Origin: Hyphomicrobium sp. 12-62-95
Lineage (GTDB): Bacteria; Pseudomonadota; Alphaproteobacteria; Rhizobiales; Hyphomicrobiaceae
Assembly: GCA_002279935.1 (NCBI GenBank)
Contig: NCCZ01000007.1
Location: forward strand, 62,001-126,000
Reading direction: 5' to 3'
DNA: 64,000 bases
Below the pieces are notes generated by a model. That model was not told the DNA's origin. It made no database searches and was given only the letters and a program-made list of their open reading frames with translations. The position numbers were made by a program, and so were the translations under genes. Positions 46,594 to 55,516 of the stretch are shown in pieces. Each line of letters opens with the position of its first letter. Position 1 is the first letter of the stretch.

Positions 46594-46830
46594 ATGCTGC
46601 TACCGGATGGAACACTGCGGGTCATTGATGAGATCATTCTCGATTGCAAAAGAGCCCAGAAGTCGACCTTTCCTCATCCCCTGACCTTGTCCCATGCACG
46701 CGCCGAGGAGCGGCTTGTTGTGCTGCAACAGCTGCGGGAGCACGTTGCGCTCGAGATCGCCTTTGGAAAGCTGACGTCATACGAGCCCCCCAGCGTCCAT
46801 CTGACGGCGGAGGACAAAGATCAGGCGTGA
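46594..46830 (+). CDS. Small hypothetical protein
   Basis: A 78-residue product from ATG 46594, preceded by GAGGGAG at 7 nt, a strong ribosome-binding site. It has a mixed helix/strand pattern (LLPDGTLRVIDEIIL then LTLSHARAEERLVVLQQLRE). No known family. It follows the UPF0149 fusion gene by 63 bp and may be co-transcribed with it. Confidence 0.5.
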   Translation: MLLPDGTLRVIDEIILDCKRAQKSTFPHPLTLSHARAEERLVVLQQLREHVALEIAFGKLTSYEPPSVHLTAEDKDQA

Positions 46831-47563
46831 CGGCGACGAGATGACCCTCGGCGATTTGCGTATCATCACGCCGTCGCCCAAGTGGTGCGTCTGTCGTTGT
46901 CCGTTCAGCTGCGAATGACCGACGCTCGCCGGCGTGATAGGCGTGATAAAATTCCGTCTTGACCGGCACAGCTCCACCAGCGGCGTGGCCATGGCCGTGT
47001 TCCCGTTGCCTTAAACAGCCGTTGCGCCACCGGTCGGGGCGACGAACGCCAGATCTATTGAACATTGCGGTGCAGCTTCCAACGTCCCCTGCCCTGTCTC
47101 TGCCGCGCACCCAAGTGATTGAAGCCGTCGTCGGACGCACGGGCCGAGCACAATCGGCATTCAAGTTCCTCCGGCGGCTTGCGATGCGCCATCACACGAG
47201 TTCTTGTCTCCTGAACCAGATAGGCGGCAATCCGAGTGCGCGGCGGGACAGCTAGCCCCAGACCAGCGCACGTATCGCGGCTCAAATGAAGCCGAGGGTG
47301 AGGGATCATGGCCGGCCCCGCACGGGTAGCAGCAAACGATCCAACAGGCATCACAACGGTGCCTGGGATCGGGTTTTCGCCGTCAGCTCAATCGCCACCG
47401 GCGTCTTTCAGCCTCACTCAGAACAGCCAGGGCATCGCCCTGACAGTTCCTTTTGGGAGTTCGGGCCGCTGTCTACGTAGAACCACGGTCATTCCCGCTA
47501 GGACTCTCTTACTCATGAAACCAGAGCCCCTTTGACCTTGCAGCGTCGTTTTGAGATGACCCG
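46831..47563. other. Interval without a supportable gene
   Basis: Short frames on both strands only; no domain, RNA gene or repeat recognised. Confidence 0.4.
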
Positions 47564-47845
47564 ATGCAGTCAGGAATTGCGCATAGGCTTCCCATGATCC
47601 GCCTGCTTCACACGCTCAATAAGTCCGATGTCCTGAAGGCTCAGGGCCTCGAGGTTCTGGCCGATGACATCACAATTGCCGTTATTCATCACCAAGGGAA
47701 TGCGCGCGCTTTTTGGCGACAGTCCGATGGCGCCTTCGAATTTATCCCGGCAGGATCGACACAGGCCCTGTACACGGTGCGCGATTTCGATCAGGTTCTT
47801 GAGCGAACCAATTTCTATTTCGATCAGCGCTGCTGCGGTCATTGA
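47564..47845 (+). CDS. Small hypothetical protein
   Basis: A 93-residue frame; an internal ATG at 47594 is an equally good start. It has a plausible globular pattern with beta strands (ITIAVIHHQGNARAFWRQSD, then FEFIPAGSTQALYTVRDFD). Ribosome-binding sites are weak and no relative is recognised. Confidence 0.4.
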   Translation: MQSGIAHRLPMIRLLHTLNKSDVLKAQGLEVLADDITIAVIHHQGNARAFWRQSDGAFEFIPAGSTQALYTVRDFDQVLERTNFYFDQRCCGH

Positions 47846-48488
47846 GTTTCGCGTTCGCGGCGATGACACGATCCCTTAAGGATCCAGGTTTTGGATCCTA
47901 CCCTCTGCGGGATGGTCCGCCAAACAAACGATCCACCAAGCTTCGCAACAGGTGAGCGAACCCGTCTGACGACGGCTCCTAACAGACGGCGCCGTGTTGC
48001 CGAATTGATGGACGAGCTGGTTGTGCCCGGCGAGACCACCAACAAGGGCGTCACATCGCTGCAGTGGACCCCAGCAACATGCGTCAGATGAAGCCCGTGC
48101 TTCTTTTCAACGCCGTCGCAGTCATCGCCAACCCATCCAAATCGTCGGTCGCAAAATCCGAGACACAAGTCCTGCAGCTGCTTGGAAGGATTATGCGGCG
48201 GTGACAGAAGTGATCTCACGCTTAAGTAAGCCCCTCAAGAAAAAGCCGGTCCTTCCGAAGCGCGATAAACAAGTGTAAATACGGATACTTCGGATCATAT
48301 TTAATGCGTACTAATACTACGTGATAACACAATTAAAAGCGGCCGCAGTTGATCGAATGCGATCATTATCAGGTGATTGGTGAGGCCGTCGCCTAACCAG
48401 GACCTAAAACCCGACCCCTGTGGCTCTAACGTGATATCCCGTCTATGTGCCCGCGTGTTTAGCTCCAATCGCTATCCAAGGGGGAAAC
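47846..48488. other. A/T-rich upstream region of the porin gene
   Basis: No gene is supported. The section 48275-48340 is markedly A/T-rich and probably carries the porin promoter. A short inverted repeat TGATCG-(aatg)-CGATCA lies at 48350-48365, which could be an operator half-site pair. Confidence 0.4.
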
Positions 48489-49298
48489 ATGATCGACCGC
48501 CGTCACGTGCAAAGTTATCTCACATCAGTGCTTTATCTCGCAACGTCACTCCCGGTTCTAGCAAATGAAGCGCCCGCTCTCAGCTGGTCGGGACTGTACA
48601 TCGGTGGCAGTAGCGGTGTTGGCGTCGGCGGCAACTCCAAATCTCTCGATCTCGACGGCTTCAACTATTTCTGTCCGAAAAAGCCGGATTGTTCATCTAT
48701 CGCCGGCGAAATTACGGACACCGGGGCCGATTCTGCTTTCATCGGCGGCGCACAAATCGGGTTCAACTACGCGCTTACCAATCGTTGGGTCATCGGTCTC
48801 GAAGCCGATCTTGCAGCGTTTGACTTCAGTGCATCCCGGACGCCGGCCAGCTCGAAGGCTGACTGGGGGGCGGATACCTTGGTCATGGTGGAAATGAGTT
48901 GGCTGGCGACAGTGCGCGGCCGCGTCGGCTACGCCGTCGATCGGTGGCTGATCTACGCCACCGGAGGCCTCGCATTGACTGATGGCCGATACCGGAATTA
49001 CGATTTTTGCAATGACATACAGGCACAATGTGGATCGGGACTCATGGATGCACGGGGTGAAATGACGATTGGATGGACAGTTGGCGGCGGCCTAGAAATG
49101 GCATTTACTGACAATTGGACGGCAAAGGCCGAGTATCTCTTCATGCGCTTCGATGGAAGCCTGTACACTGGGACCGCTCGATTCCCCGAGGCGGGCGGCG
49201 GCGTGGAGACAGAGGATTATCGGTTTTCAGCCAGCCCTGCGGACCTGCAACTCTTCCGGATCGGCCTGAATTACAAATTGAGTGCGCCGGCACGCTGA
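48489..49298 (+). CDS. Omp25/RopB-like outer membrane beta-barrel protein
   Basis: A 269-residue protein with a signal peptide (cleavage near VLA-NEAP). The mature part opens with SWSGLYIGGSSGVGVGG and contains the barrel strands typical of the Hyphomicrobiales Omp25/Omp31/RopB family: FIGGAQIGFNYALTNRWVIGLEADL, ATVRGRVGYAVDRWLIYATGG, GWTVGGGLEMAFTDNWTAKAEYLFMRF and a final LQLFRIGLNYKL. Two extra Cys pairs sit in loops. GGGGG lies upstream of ATG 48489. These proteins stabilise the outer membrane. It is monocistronic. Confidence 0.9.
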   Translation: MIDRRHVQSYLTSVLYLATSLPVLANEAPALSWSGLYIGGSSGVGVGGNSKSLDLDGFNYFCPKKPDCSSIAGEITDTGADSAFIGGAQIGFNYALTNRWVIGLEADLAAFDFSASRTPASSKADWGADTLVMVEMSWLATVRGRVGYAVDRWLIYATGGLALTDGRYRNYDFCNDIQAQCGSGLMDARGEMTIGWTVGGGLEMAFTDNWTAKAEYLFMRFDGSLYTGTARFPEAGGGVETEDYRFSASPADLQLFRIGLNYKLSAPAR

Positions 49299-49483
49299 AC
49301 GCCCAGCCTGCTAGCGCGGCCTTGCGGCCCGAGTCTTGCGATCTCGGTTCGACCACGATCTGTGCACGATGGCACCACCGTTGGCGAGATGGCCTTCCAG
49401 ACAGGAGGTCCCTGCGCCTGGCTACGCCCAGCCGCTGGCCGTGTTGACCAGTGCTCGCGATGCCAGCCTCGCCGGTTGCCATC

Positions 49484-51079
49484 TCAATCCTGAGTTTTCT
49501 CGTCCGGGGAACGCAGCAAACGCTGCACCAGCCACAATGCCCGCTCGAACAAGGTTGTGGATGCATAGAGCTGCCTGTGCTCAATCGGGCTCAAGGTGTC
49601 AAGATCAAGTATCCTCTGTCTGATCGCCTCCATCTGCCCCGAACGGCCGGACGTCAACTGCACGAGCTGATCGCGGTCGTCCCGACTGTCCGAGCCTACG
49701 GCATCCCCTGCAACGTGAAGAATCATCTCCAGGCTTTCGCGAAGGGCAAACAGAAGACTGTCGAGCTTTTTGTTCATCTCTAACGGTGCTGTGGTTTGCA
49801 TCGTTGTGACGAACTCCTCCACAGTATCGATCAGAGAGGTCAGTGTCGCCAGACGCTTCTTTAAGCCGATCGCGTCATCGAGCAGTTCGCGCGACGGATT
49901 GCGATCCAAAATCTCGGTCAGAAAATTGTCGCAGTGCCGGCCCAGAGCGTGACCCGAGGCTGAAAGGGCCGACATTTTGGAATTTTGATGAGCATCGGCC
50001 TGCTGGGTGTAGGCGAGAAGCTCCGGCAGGAAAGCCACAATGCGCTGCTGTTCCAGACGAACGAGCTGCACGGCTGTATCGGGATCTCCGAGCGCCTCGG
50101 GGTAGATGAACCGGGGGTGGGACAACTCCTCCTCCTGCGTGGCAGGAGAGGCCCAGGCCGCCAGCTCCAGCATGCGCACTTGGAATGATCCGACAAAAAA
50201 AGCGCCCAGAATTTGAAGCAGGAAGTAGACCATCGCGACCTGAAAAGCCGGATCGGTGCCGAAAACGCCAGACATGGCTTTGAGACCCGGACCCAGTCCG
50301 GCCAACTCGACGGCAAGCACGGGAATTGCAAGCCCAGCGCCGGCAAATTTAACAGTGACCTGCAACAACGCGAGCTGCCGGCCGACGCCAGACAAATTCG
50401 TCGAGAGGAGCGCAATACTCATCCCCGAGCCGACGCTGGCACCGATGACGATGGCAATGGTCTGATCCAGAGACAAAAGTCCGGCATTGACCAGCGTGAC
50501 CGCGATGACCGAAACCGTCGCAGAGCTTTGAGCGACGATCGTAATGGCCACACCCATGATGAACGCCAAGCCATACGACTGAGCCGAAAAGTCCAAGACG
50601 TCCCGAACCGCCGGCATGGATTTTAGCGGCTGCGCGCCGACCTTAATCAATTCCAGGCCCAGGAACAGCAGGCCAAGCCCAAGCAGAGCGCTGAGCCCAT
50701 GCCGGTATTTGGGCGACCTGTCGACATCGAAATAAAAGGCAATCCCTGTGCTTCCGATGAGAAAAAGTACAACGAGGTGAAGATCGACAGCCGACAGAAA
50801 GACAAGCGCGGACGTACCCACGTTTCCCCAGATGACCAACGGCAGAACCTGCGCCACGCTTGCGAGCCCGGCGGCAACCATATTTATGGAGATGAATGTA
50901 ATCGCGTTACTGCTCTGCGTCAGCGCGCCCAGCACAAAACCTGCCACGGTTGATCGCCATGCATGACGCGTTGCCCGCTCGATCACAAGACGGAGCCAGC
51001 CCCCCGTCATTTGCTTCAAGTTGGCGCCAATCAGCTTGATGCCGACAAAGAAGAGACCGAGGCCAGCAAAGATTTCCAT
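49484..51079 (-). CDS. Na/Pi cotransporter-family protein
   Basis: A 531-residue membrane protein with two inverted repeats, each with the QSS signature of the Na/Pi (NptA/PNaS) family: GALTQSSNAITFISINMV and TIVAQSSATVSVIAVTLV. The last 180 residues form a PhoU-like cytoplasmic helical bundle (LEQQRIVAFLPELLAYTQQ onward). It could import phosphate with sodium or act as a regulator, as some YjbB-like relatives do. It is the last gene of a four-gene minus-strand unit with a four-helix sensor, an RsbW-like kinase and a STAS protein, a context suggesting the partner-switch controls it. Confidence 0.88.
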   Translation of the reverse strand: MEIFAGLGLFFVGIKLIGANLKQMTGGWLRLVIERATRHAWRSTVAGFVLGALTQSSNAITFISINMVAAGLASVAQVLPLVIWGNVGTSALVFLSAVDLHLVVLFLIGSTGIAFYFDVDRSPKYRHGLSALLGLGLLFLGLELIKVGAQPLKSMPAVRDVLDFSAQSYGLAFIMGVAITIVAQSSATVSVIAVTLVNAGLLSLDQTIAIVIGASVGSGMSIALLSTNLSGVGRQLALLQVTVKFAGAGLAIPVLAVELAGLGPGLKAMSGVFGTDPAFQVAMVYFLLQILGAFFVGSFQVRMLELAAWASPATQEEELSHPRFIYPEALGDPDTAVQLVRLEQQRIVAFLPELLAYTQQADAHQNSKMSALSASGHALGRHCDNFLTEILDRNPSRELLDDAIGLKKRLATLTSLIDTVEEFVTTMQTTAPLEMNKKLDSLLFALRESLEMILHVAGDAVGSDSRDDRDQLVQLTSGRSGQMEAIRQRILDLDTLSPIEHRQLYASTTLFERALWLVQRLLRSPDEKTQD

Positions 51080-51102
51080 GGTGTTTATTTCGACCCAGCG
51101 GG

Positions 51103-51792
51103 CTATTTCAGAATCGATCGCAAGGTCAAGAGAACGGCACCGGTCAACAGGACAAACCCGAGCAGCATGGTCACCCAGAGCATCTTCTGAAGGTCGGACG
51201 ACAATCGCGCCGTTTCCCGCACCGAAGACTGACGCGCCTGCTCGCTCGCCGCCCTCAGATCCTCGACAAGCCTGTCGAAGCCATCCATCAGGGGACGATC
51301 CATCCCGCGCACACTCTGATCAGTTGCCCGAATAGACAAAGGATCGGAAGGGACCAGCACGCTCAGCACCCTGTCGTAGGCGGCGTTCAACTCATGATGC
51401 TGCTGACGCAAAATGCCAATTGCGTTCCCGCTGGCAGGGCCTGCCTGTACCGTTTCTGCAAGACGGTCCAGAGCGTTCTCCACCTGCAGCCTCTGCTTGA
51501 CAAATGCGGCATGATAAAGCGCCAAATCAGCCTCTACATAGCCGCGCAGAAGAATGTTTTTCCATTCCTGCACCTGGGTCTTAAAAGCGACCTGTGCGAT
51601 CCGCGCATCATCCGAAAGAGTCGCATATTGGCCGATGCGCGCGACATCCGCGTCCATCTGTTCGGCCAACTTGAATGTCGCGTAATTCGACATGCCGACA
51701 ATAACGACGAGCACAAGCGCGACGGCAGAACTGAGCGAGAGGAACTGCCGGCGGCGTTCCGCGACGTGCTTGCTTCCCGGTGTCGCGCTCAT
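51103..51792 (-). CDS. Periplasmic four-helix-bundle sensor protein without output domain
   Basis: A 229-residue product with two membrane helices, about residues 19-41 (SLSSAVALVLVVIVGMSNYA) and 200-222 (LWVTMLLGFVLLTGAVLLTL), enclosing a long all-helical periplasmic part like the 4HB_MCP/CHASE3 ligand domains of chemoreceptors. There is no HAMP, kinase or methyl-accepting domain. ATG 51792 has AAGG 7 nt upstream. It lies between the RsbW-like kinase and the Na/Pi protein and may pass an external signal to one of them. Confidence 0.7.
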   Translation of the reverse strand: MSATPGSKHVAERRRQFLSLSSAVALVLVVIVGMSNYATFKLAEQMDADVARIGQYATLSDDARIAQVAFKTQVQEWKNILLRGYVEADLALYHAAFVKQRLQVENALDRLAETVQAGPASGNAIGILRQQHHELNAAYDRVLSVLVPSDPLSIRATDQSVRGMDRPLMDGFDRLVEDLRAASEQARQSSVRETARLSSDLQKMLWVTMLLGFVLLTGAVLLTLRSILK

Positions 51793-51836
51793 AGCAAGGC
51801 CTTCGCTCCGTTGATCGTCCATCCGGTTCGCCATGC

Positions 51837-51866
51837 GCCACGGCCACGGCCACGGCCACGGCCACG
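51837..51866. repeat. Hexameric tandem repeat (GCCACG) x5
   Basis: Five perfect GCCACG units lie 45 bp upstream of the sensor start. Copy-number change would alter leader length in steps of 6 bp without shifting frame. Confidence 0.85.
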
Positions 51867-51891
51867 ATTGAAGCTGGAATGACGCAAAAAA

Positions 51892-52287
51892 TCAGTACCT
51901 CAGCGTCGCTCTCACGAAATTTTCACCGCCGAGGCGCCGGTAGTCCAGGCTGTCACTGAATGCACGAACGAAATGAAGTCCGAGGCCGCCCACTTCCCGC
52001 TCCTCAATAGGCTGGTCCAACCGTGCGGCCGCCACCTGGGTTGGATCGAACGGGTGACCGTTGTCGCGCACGCAGACCGTCACTGAGCGATGGCCACACG
52101 ATAGCTGAAATGAGAGCTTCAAACTGTCAGCTTGAGCATGCATGATAACGTTGGCGGCAAGTTCATCGACGATGAGGCAAAGCCGGTCCACGATCCCAGA
52201 AGGAAGTCCGTGCGTTGCGCCATACGATGTGATCGCCGGTCCTATGACACTGTTTCCAGACATTTCTCCGCTCAGTTGCACAATCAT
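51892..52287 (-). CDS. RsbW/SpoIIAB-like serine kinase (anti-sigma factor type)
   Basis: A 131-residue HATPase_c_2 protein with an intact N box (LIVDELAANVIMHA), G1 box (VRDNGHPFDP) and G2 box (EEREVGGLGLHFVRAFSD). Such proteins phosphorylate a Ser of a STAS-domain antagonist and, when free of it, bind a target such as a sigma factor. Its probable substrate is the STAS protein encoded 39 bp upstream. No sigma factor gene lies in the window, so the final target may be another protein. Confidence 0.88.
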   Translation of the reverse strand: MIVQLSGEMSGNSVIGPAITSYGATHGLPSGIVDRLCLIVDELAANVIMHAQADSLKLSFQLSCGHRSVTVCVRDNGHPFDPTQVAAARLDQPIEEREVGGLGLHFVRAFSDSLDYRRLGGENFVRATLRY

Positions 52288-52326
52288 TGAAACGGTCTTC
52301 GCCTGGAGCGTGACGCCGCGCGTCAG

Positions 52327-52665
52327 CTAGCTTTGGTGACCGGCGGCGCCTTGAGCTTCCGCCACGTTTGCGTAGGTCGGAATAGCGTTAGTCAACCCGG
52401 ACAGCTCCAATGCACTGCGGGCAGCCTCATGACGCGGCAGCGTTATTGCTAACGGAATGGATCGCCTGATCAGCATCTTAGACGAGGTGACCAGCAGGCG
52501 AATGCCAAGCGACGAGAGAAATGTCGTTTCCTCCATATCGATGATCACCTGAGCACAGTCGGGACCTACGCCGTTCACCCTCGCGTAGAATTCGGTTTCC
52601 ATTTTGCCGACCGCAGAGCTGTCGATATGGCCCGGCAGGGCAAGAACGAATGCAGTCGTCGACAT
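52327..52665 (-). CDS. STAS-domain anti-anti-sigma factor
   Basis: A 112-residue STAS protein starting MSTTAFVLALPGHIDSS. The conserved phospho-site region is DMEETTFLSSLGIRLLV, with Ser52 aligned to the phosphorylated Ser of RsbV/SpoIIAA-type proteins. GAGGAG lies 6 nt before ATG 52665, a very strong ribosome-binding site; longer starts to 52791 are unlikely. First gene of the minus-strand unit, divergent from a second kinase/STAS pair. Confidence 0.88.
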   Translation of the reverse strand: MSTTAFVLALPGHIDSSAVGKMETEFYARVNGVGPDCAQVIIDMEETTFLSSLGIRLLVTSSKMLIRRSIPLAITLPRHEAARSALELSGLTNAIPTYANVAEAQGAAGHQS

Positions 52666-52946
52666 TGCGGGCTCCTCACAAATCTCAGTTCTGATACTAT
52701 TGCGAGATGACAACTCTGTGAAGGAATTTGCCGACACGATCGTCTGGCCCATCGCAGCGTTCGGCTGCACCGGGCCTTGGATCCATGGCATCGATGGATG
52801 GTGGGGCCTGTCCGGGGACGGAACTCCTCACGCATGCCAAAGCCAGAATCAGTAGGAATACGTCACCGGGAGAAATGTGTTGAGACCGGATCACCGAATT
52901 GCCAGTGTCCGGCACAGCGATCCCTTCCACGCCTCCTTCCACGCCT
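52666..52946. promoter_or_regulatory. Divergent intergenic region of the partner-switching locus
   Basis: About 280 bp between two divergent operons that encode matching kinase/STAS pairs. Both promoters must lie here. I could not assign clear -35/-10 elements or a sigma-specific motif. Confidence 0.5.
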
Positions 52947-53387
52947 ATGGATACCCCAGAGTTGCGGCTCGATCCTCGCACCTACGCCATGACGGTCCCC
53001 GCCGGCCCGGAGGCGATCGACACGCTCTTCGACGCCATGTGTCGCTTTTGTGAGGCTCACGGGATCGATCGGGACCGGCAGCACTTTCTCAACGTCGCTC
53101 TGGATGAACTTGTGAGTAATACGCTTCGCCACGGCCAGCACAGTGACGCCTCCGGTCTCATTTCAGTGACCGTGGAGGACATGGACGGACTGCTGACCCT
53201 GGTCATTCGCGACACCGGCCCGGAATTCGATCCCACGGTCGCTCAGACCCCCGCCTTGAGCGGGTCGATTGAAGAACGGCAGATCGGAGGACTAGGCATT
53301 CACCTGGTGCGGCGATTGTCGGACACCTTCGAATACCGGCGCGATGGGATCTGGAACGAAGTCAAAGTCTCAAAACGCAGAACTTGA
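52947..53387 (+). CDS. Second RsbW-like serine kinase
   Basis: A 146-residue HATPase_c_2 protein from ATG 52947 with complete motifs: ALDELVSNTLRHG, IRDTGPEFDP and EERQIGGLGIHLVRRLSDTFEY. It is clearly related to the kinase at 51892 (the linker IEER-(E/Q)-(V/I)-GGLG is shared), so the two may have arisen by duplication. It precedes a STAS gene by 14 bp; a TTG overlapping its stop could also start that gene. Probable role: phosphorylate one or both STAS proteins of the locus. Confidence 0.88.
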   Translation: MDTPELRLDPRTYAMTVPAGPEAIDTLFDAMCRFCEAHGIDRDRQHFLNVALDELVSNTLRHGQHSDASGLISVTVEDMDGLLTLVIRDTGPEFDPTVAQTPALSGSIEERQIGGLGIHLVRRLSDTFEYRRDGIWNEVKVSKRRT

Positions 53388-53401
53388 ACAAGGACACGCG
53401 A

Positions 53402-53752
53402 ATGCTCACGGTCAAATCCCGTCAACATGGAACCGCCACGGTGATCGAGCCGAGCGGCCGCATCGATAGCACGACAGCCAAAGAGTTCGAACAGCTGATC
53501 GCCCCGCCTCTGGTCGCAGGGTCGCACCGCCTCGTCGTCGACCTCAGTGGGCTTGAGTACATCAGCTCCGCAGGACTGCGGGTGTTTCTCACCGCTGCCA
53601 AACAGTGCAAGTCCGCGGGTGGAGCGTTGACGCTGTGTTCGGCGAGTGACGGCGTCCGTGAAGTCTTCGAAATCAGCGGGTTTTCCAGCCTGTTTGGCCT
53701 TCACGACTCCGTTGAGGCGGCCGTCAAGGTGTTCGGCGAGGCAACGGCTTAG
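53402..53752 (+). CDS. Second STAS-domain anti-anti-sigma factor
   Basis: A 116-residue STAS protein from ATG 53402, preceded by AAGGA at 7 nt. The phospho-site region is VVDLSGLEYISSAGLRVFL, with Ser56 in the expected position, and the N-terminus has the usual GTATVIEPSGRIDS. Partner of the kinase encoded immediately upstream and substrate candidate for the PP2C phosphatase at 58182. The permease fusion gene follows after 39 bp. Confidence 0.9.
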   Translation: MLTVKSRQHGTATVIEPSGRIDSTTAKEFEQLIAPPLVAGSHRLVVDLSGLEYISSAGLRVFLTAAKQCKSAGGALTLCSASDGVREVFEISGFSSLFGLHDSVEAAVKVFGEATA

Positions 53753-53791
53753 AGATGGCCTGTACCACCCCCATAGCCAGCGGATGAATTG

Positions 53792-55516
53792 ATGATCGCC
53801 AGCGTCCGCTACGAACCGCACGAAAAACCTCCGCATGCGCTGGCGGCTGCCCTTGGCGCTCAGATCGTCGTTCTCATCCTGACCGGGATCATGCTGACGC
53901 CGCTGGTTGTCGGCCGCACCGCTGGCTTGGATCCCACGCAAACCAGCTGGCTTGTCTTCGCAGCCCTGATCGCTTGCGGCATCTCCACGTGGCTTCAGGC
54001 TGGGAGGATCGGAAGAATCGGCGGCGGTTATGCACTCTTCGTGGGGTCCAATGTCGCTTTCGTGTCCGTGTCCGTGTCCGCGATCACCAGCGGGGGACTG
54101 CCCCTGCTGGCGCAACTCGTTTGCGTCTCGGCCCTGTTCACATTCCTCTTTACCGCGCAGCTTGCCCCGTTGCGCAAAATACTGACGCCCGCAGTTGGCG
54201 GGGTCGTGCTCATGTTGATGGCATTGAGCGTGGCGCCCGTGGTCTGGTCTCTTTTGAAGAAGGTGCCAGAGGCGTTTCAAGGTTCGGCCGCTGGCCCCAT
54301 CACGGCCTTATGCACCCTCATTCCGATCATCCTCATCTCGCTGTTTGCCAAAGGCATGCTGCGGCTGTGGGCCCCCCTGCTCGGCGTCATCGTCGGATCC
54401 GTCGTCGCGGCCTGGTTCGGCATGGTGGAGCTGGAAAAGGTCGCCGCCGCACCATGGATCGGGCTGCCGCAGGCACCCTGGCCAGGTATAGCCTTGTCGC
54501 CGACACCGGAATTCTGGGCCCTTCTGCCGGCTTTCATCCTGATTACCTTGGTTGGAGGCATCGAAACTTTCGCCGATGGTATCGCCGTCCAGCGTTCGGC
54601 ATACCGCGTCCCCCGGCCGATTGATTTCCGCGCGATCCAGGGAGCGATCAATGCGGATGGCACGGGAAGCTTCATTGCCGGAGCTCTCGGGACGGTTCCC
54701 AACACCGTCTATTCAATGAGCGTCGGCATCATGGAGTTGACCGGTGTCGCTGCACGGCGCGTCGCGCTGTGGGGCGGACTGTTTCTCATCCTGCTGGCGT
54801 TCAGCCCCAAACTCGCCGCCGTCGTTTCAGCGATGCCCAGCCCCGTTGCCGGCGCCTACATCCTGATGATCCTCGTCATTCTCTTCGGCCACGGCCTTCG
54901 CATGGTCACCGAGGAGGAGCTGGGGTTCGAGGCAGGTATCGCCGTCTGTCTCGGCTTCTGGTTCGGTGTCGGCTTTCAGGGGGGCTTTCTCTACAATGAG
55001 CTGCTGCCGTCATGGATGCAGTTGTTCCTTGCAAACGGAACAACGTCCGGCGGTCTGACCGCCATTCTCCTGATGATGCTGCTCACTCTGCGGCAGCCTA
55101 GGCGGGATAAGCTGACAATTCCTCTCTCGGTCCAATCCTTCAAAGCCGTTCGCGACCTGATCCAGCATTTCACCAATAGGGCCGGATGGGACAAACGGGC
55201 GGAAGAGAGGCTCGTGCTAGCCGCCGAAGAAGCCTTCCTGTTTTTGCTCGAACAAGGCGCTGCTCACAAGTCTGGGACACCGACCCAGTTGCATGTGCGC
55301 ATTTCCCTGAAAGATGACGATGCAGAGCTCGAATACGTCAGTGCACCGGCGGGAACAAACGTCGAGGCGGCGCTGAACTCCGCCGGGACTGCAGGATCCG
55401 ATCAAGACGACCCCGATGTATCACTTCGATTGCTGCGCGCCATGACCAAGGAGGTCAAGCACGCGCAGTATCACGGTGTGGACTATGTCGTACTCCGGAT
55501 CGACAGCACAGGATGA
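53792..55516 (+). CDS. NCS2 nucleobase permease fused to a degenerate RsbW-like domain
   Basis: A 574-residue protein. Residues about 15-430 are an NCS2 (xanthine/uracil) permease with [21 protein letters not shown] and [21 protein letters not shown]. The C-terminal 130 residues resemble an RsbW-type ATPase fold ([63 protein letters not shown]), but the N-box Asn is missing and no G-box glycines remain, so it probably does not hydrolyse ATP. It could bind a STAS protein as a pseudokinase. The fusion sits inside a real partner-switch operon. Its stop overlaps the hybrid kinase start (ATGA). Confidence 0.88.
   Translation: MIASVRYEPHEKPPHALAAALGAQIVVLILTGIMLTPLVVGRTAGLDPTQTSWLVFAALIACGISTWLQAGRIGRIGGGYALFVGSNVAFVSVSVSAITSGGLPLLAQLVCVSALFTFLFTAQLAPLRKILTPAVGGVVLMLMALSVAPVVWSLLKKVPEAFQGSAAGPITALCTLIPIILISLFAKGMLRLWAPLLGVIVGSVVAAWFGMVELEKVAAAPWIGLPQAPWPGIALSPTPEFWALLPAFILITLVGGIETFADGIAVQRSAYRVPRPIDFRAIQGAINADGTGSFIAGALGTVPNTVYSMSVGIMELTGVAARRVALWGGLFLILLAFSPKLAAVVSAMPSPVAGAYILMILVILFGHGLRMVTEEELGFEAGIAVCLGFWFGVGFQGGFLYNELLPSWMQLFLANGTTSGGLTAILLMMLLTLRQPRRDKLTIPLSVQSFKAVRDLIQHFTNRAGWDKRAEERLVLAAEEAFLFLLEQGAAHKSGTPTQLHVRISLKDDDAELEYVSAPAGTNVEAALNSAGTAGSDQDDPDVSLRLLRAMTKEVKHAQYHGVDYVVLRIDSTG

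Noticed and set aside
54058..54081. Short GTGTCC repeat inside the NCS2 gene
   Set aside because: It simply encodes a Val/Ser run in a membrane helix; too short to call a repeat locus.
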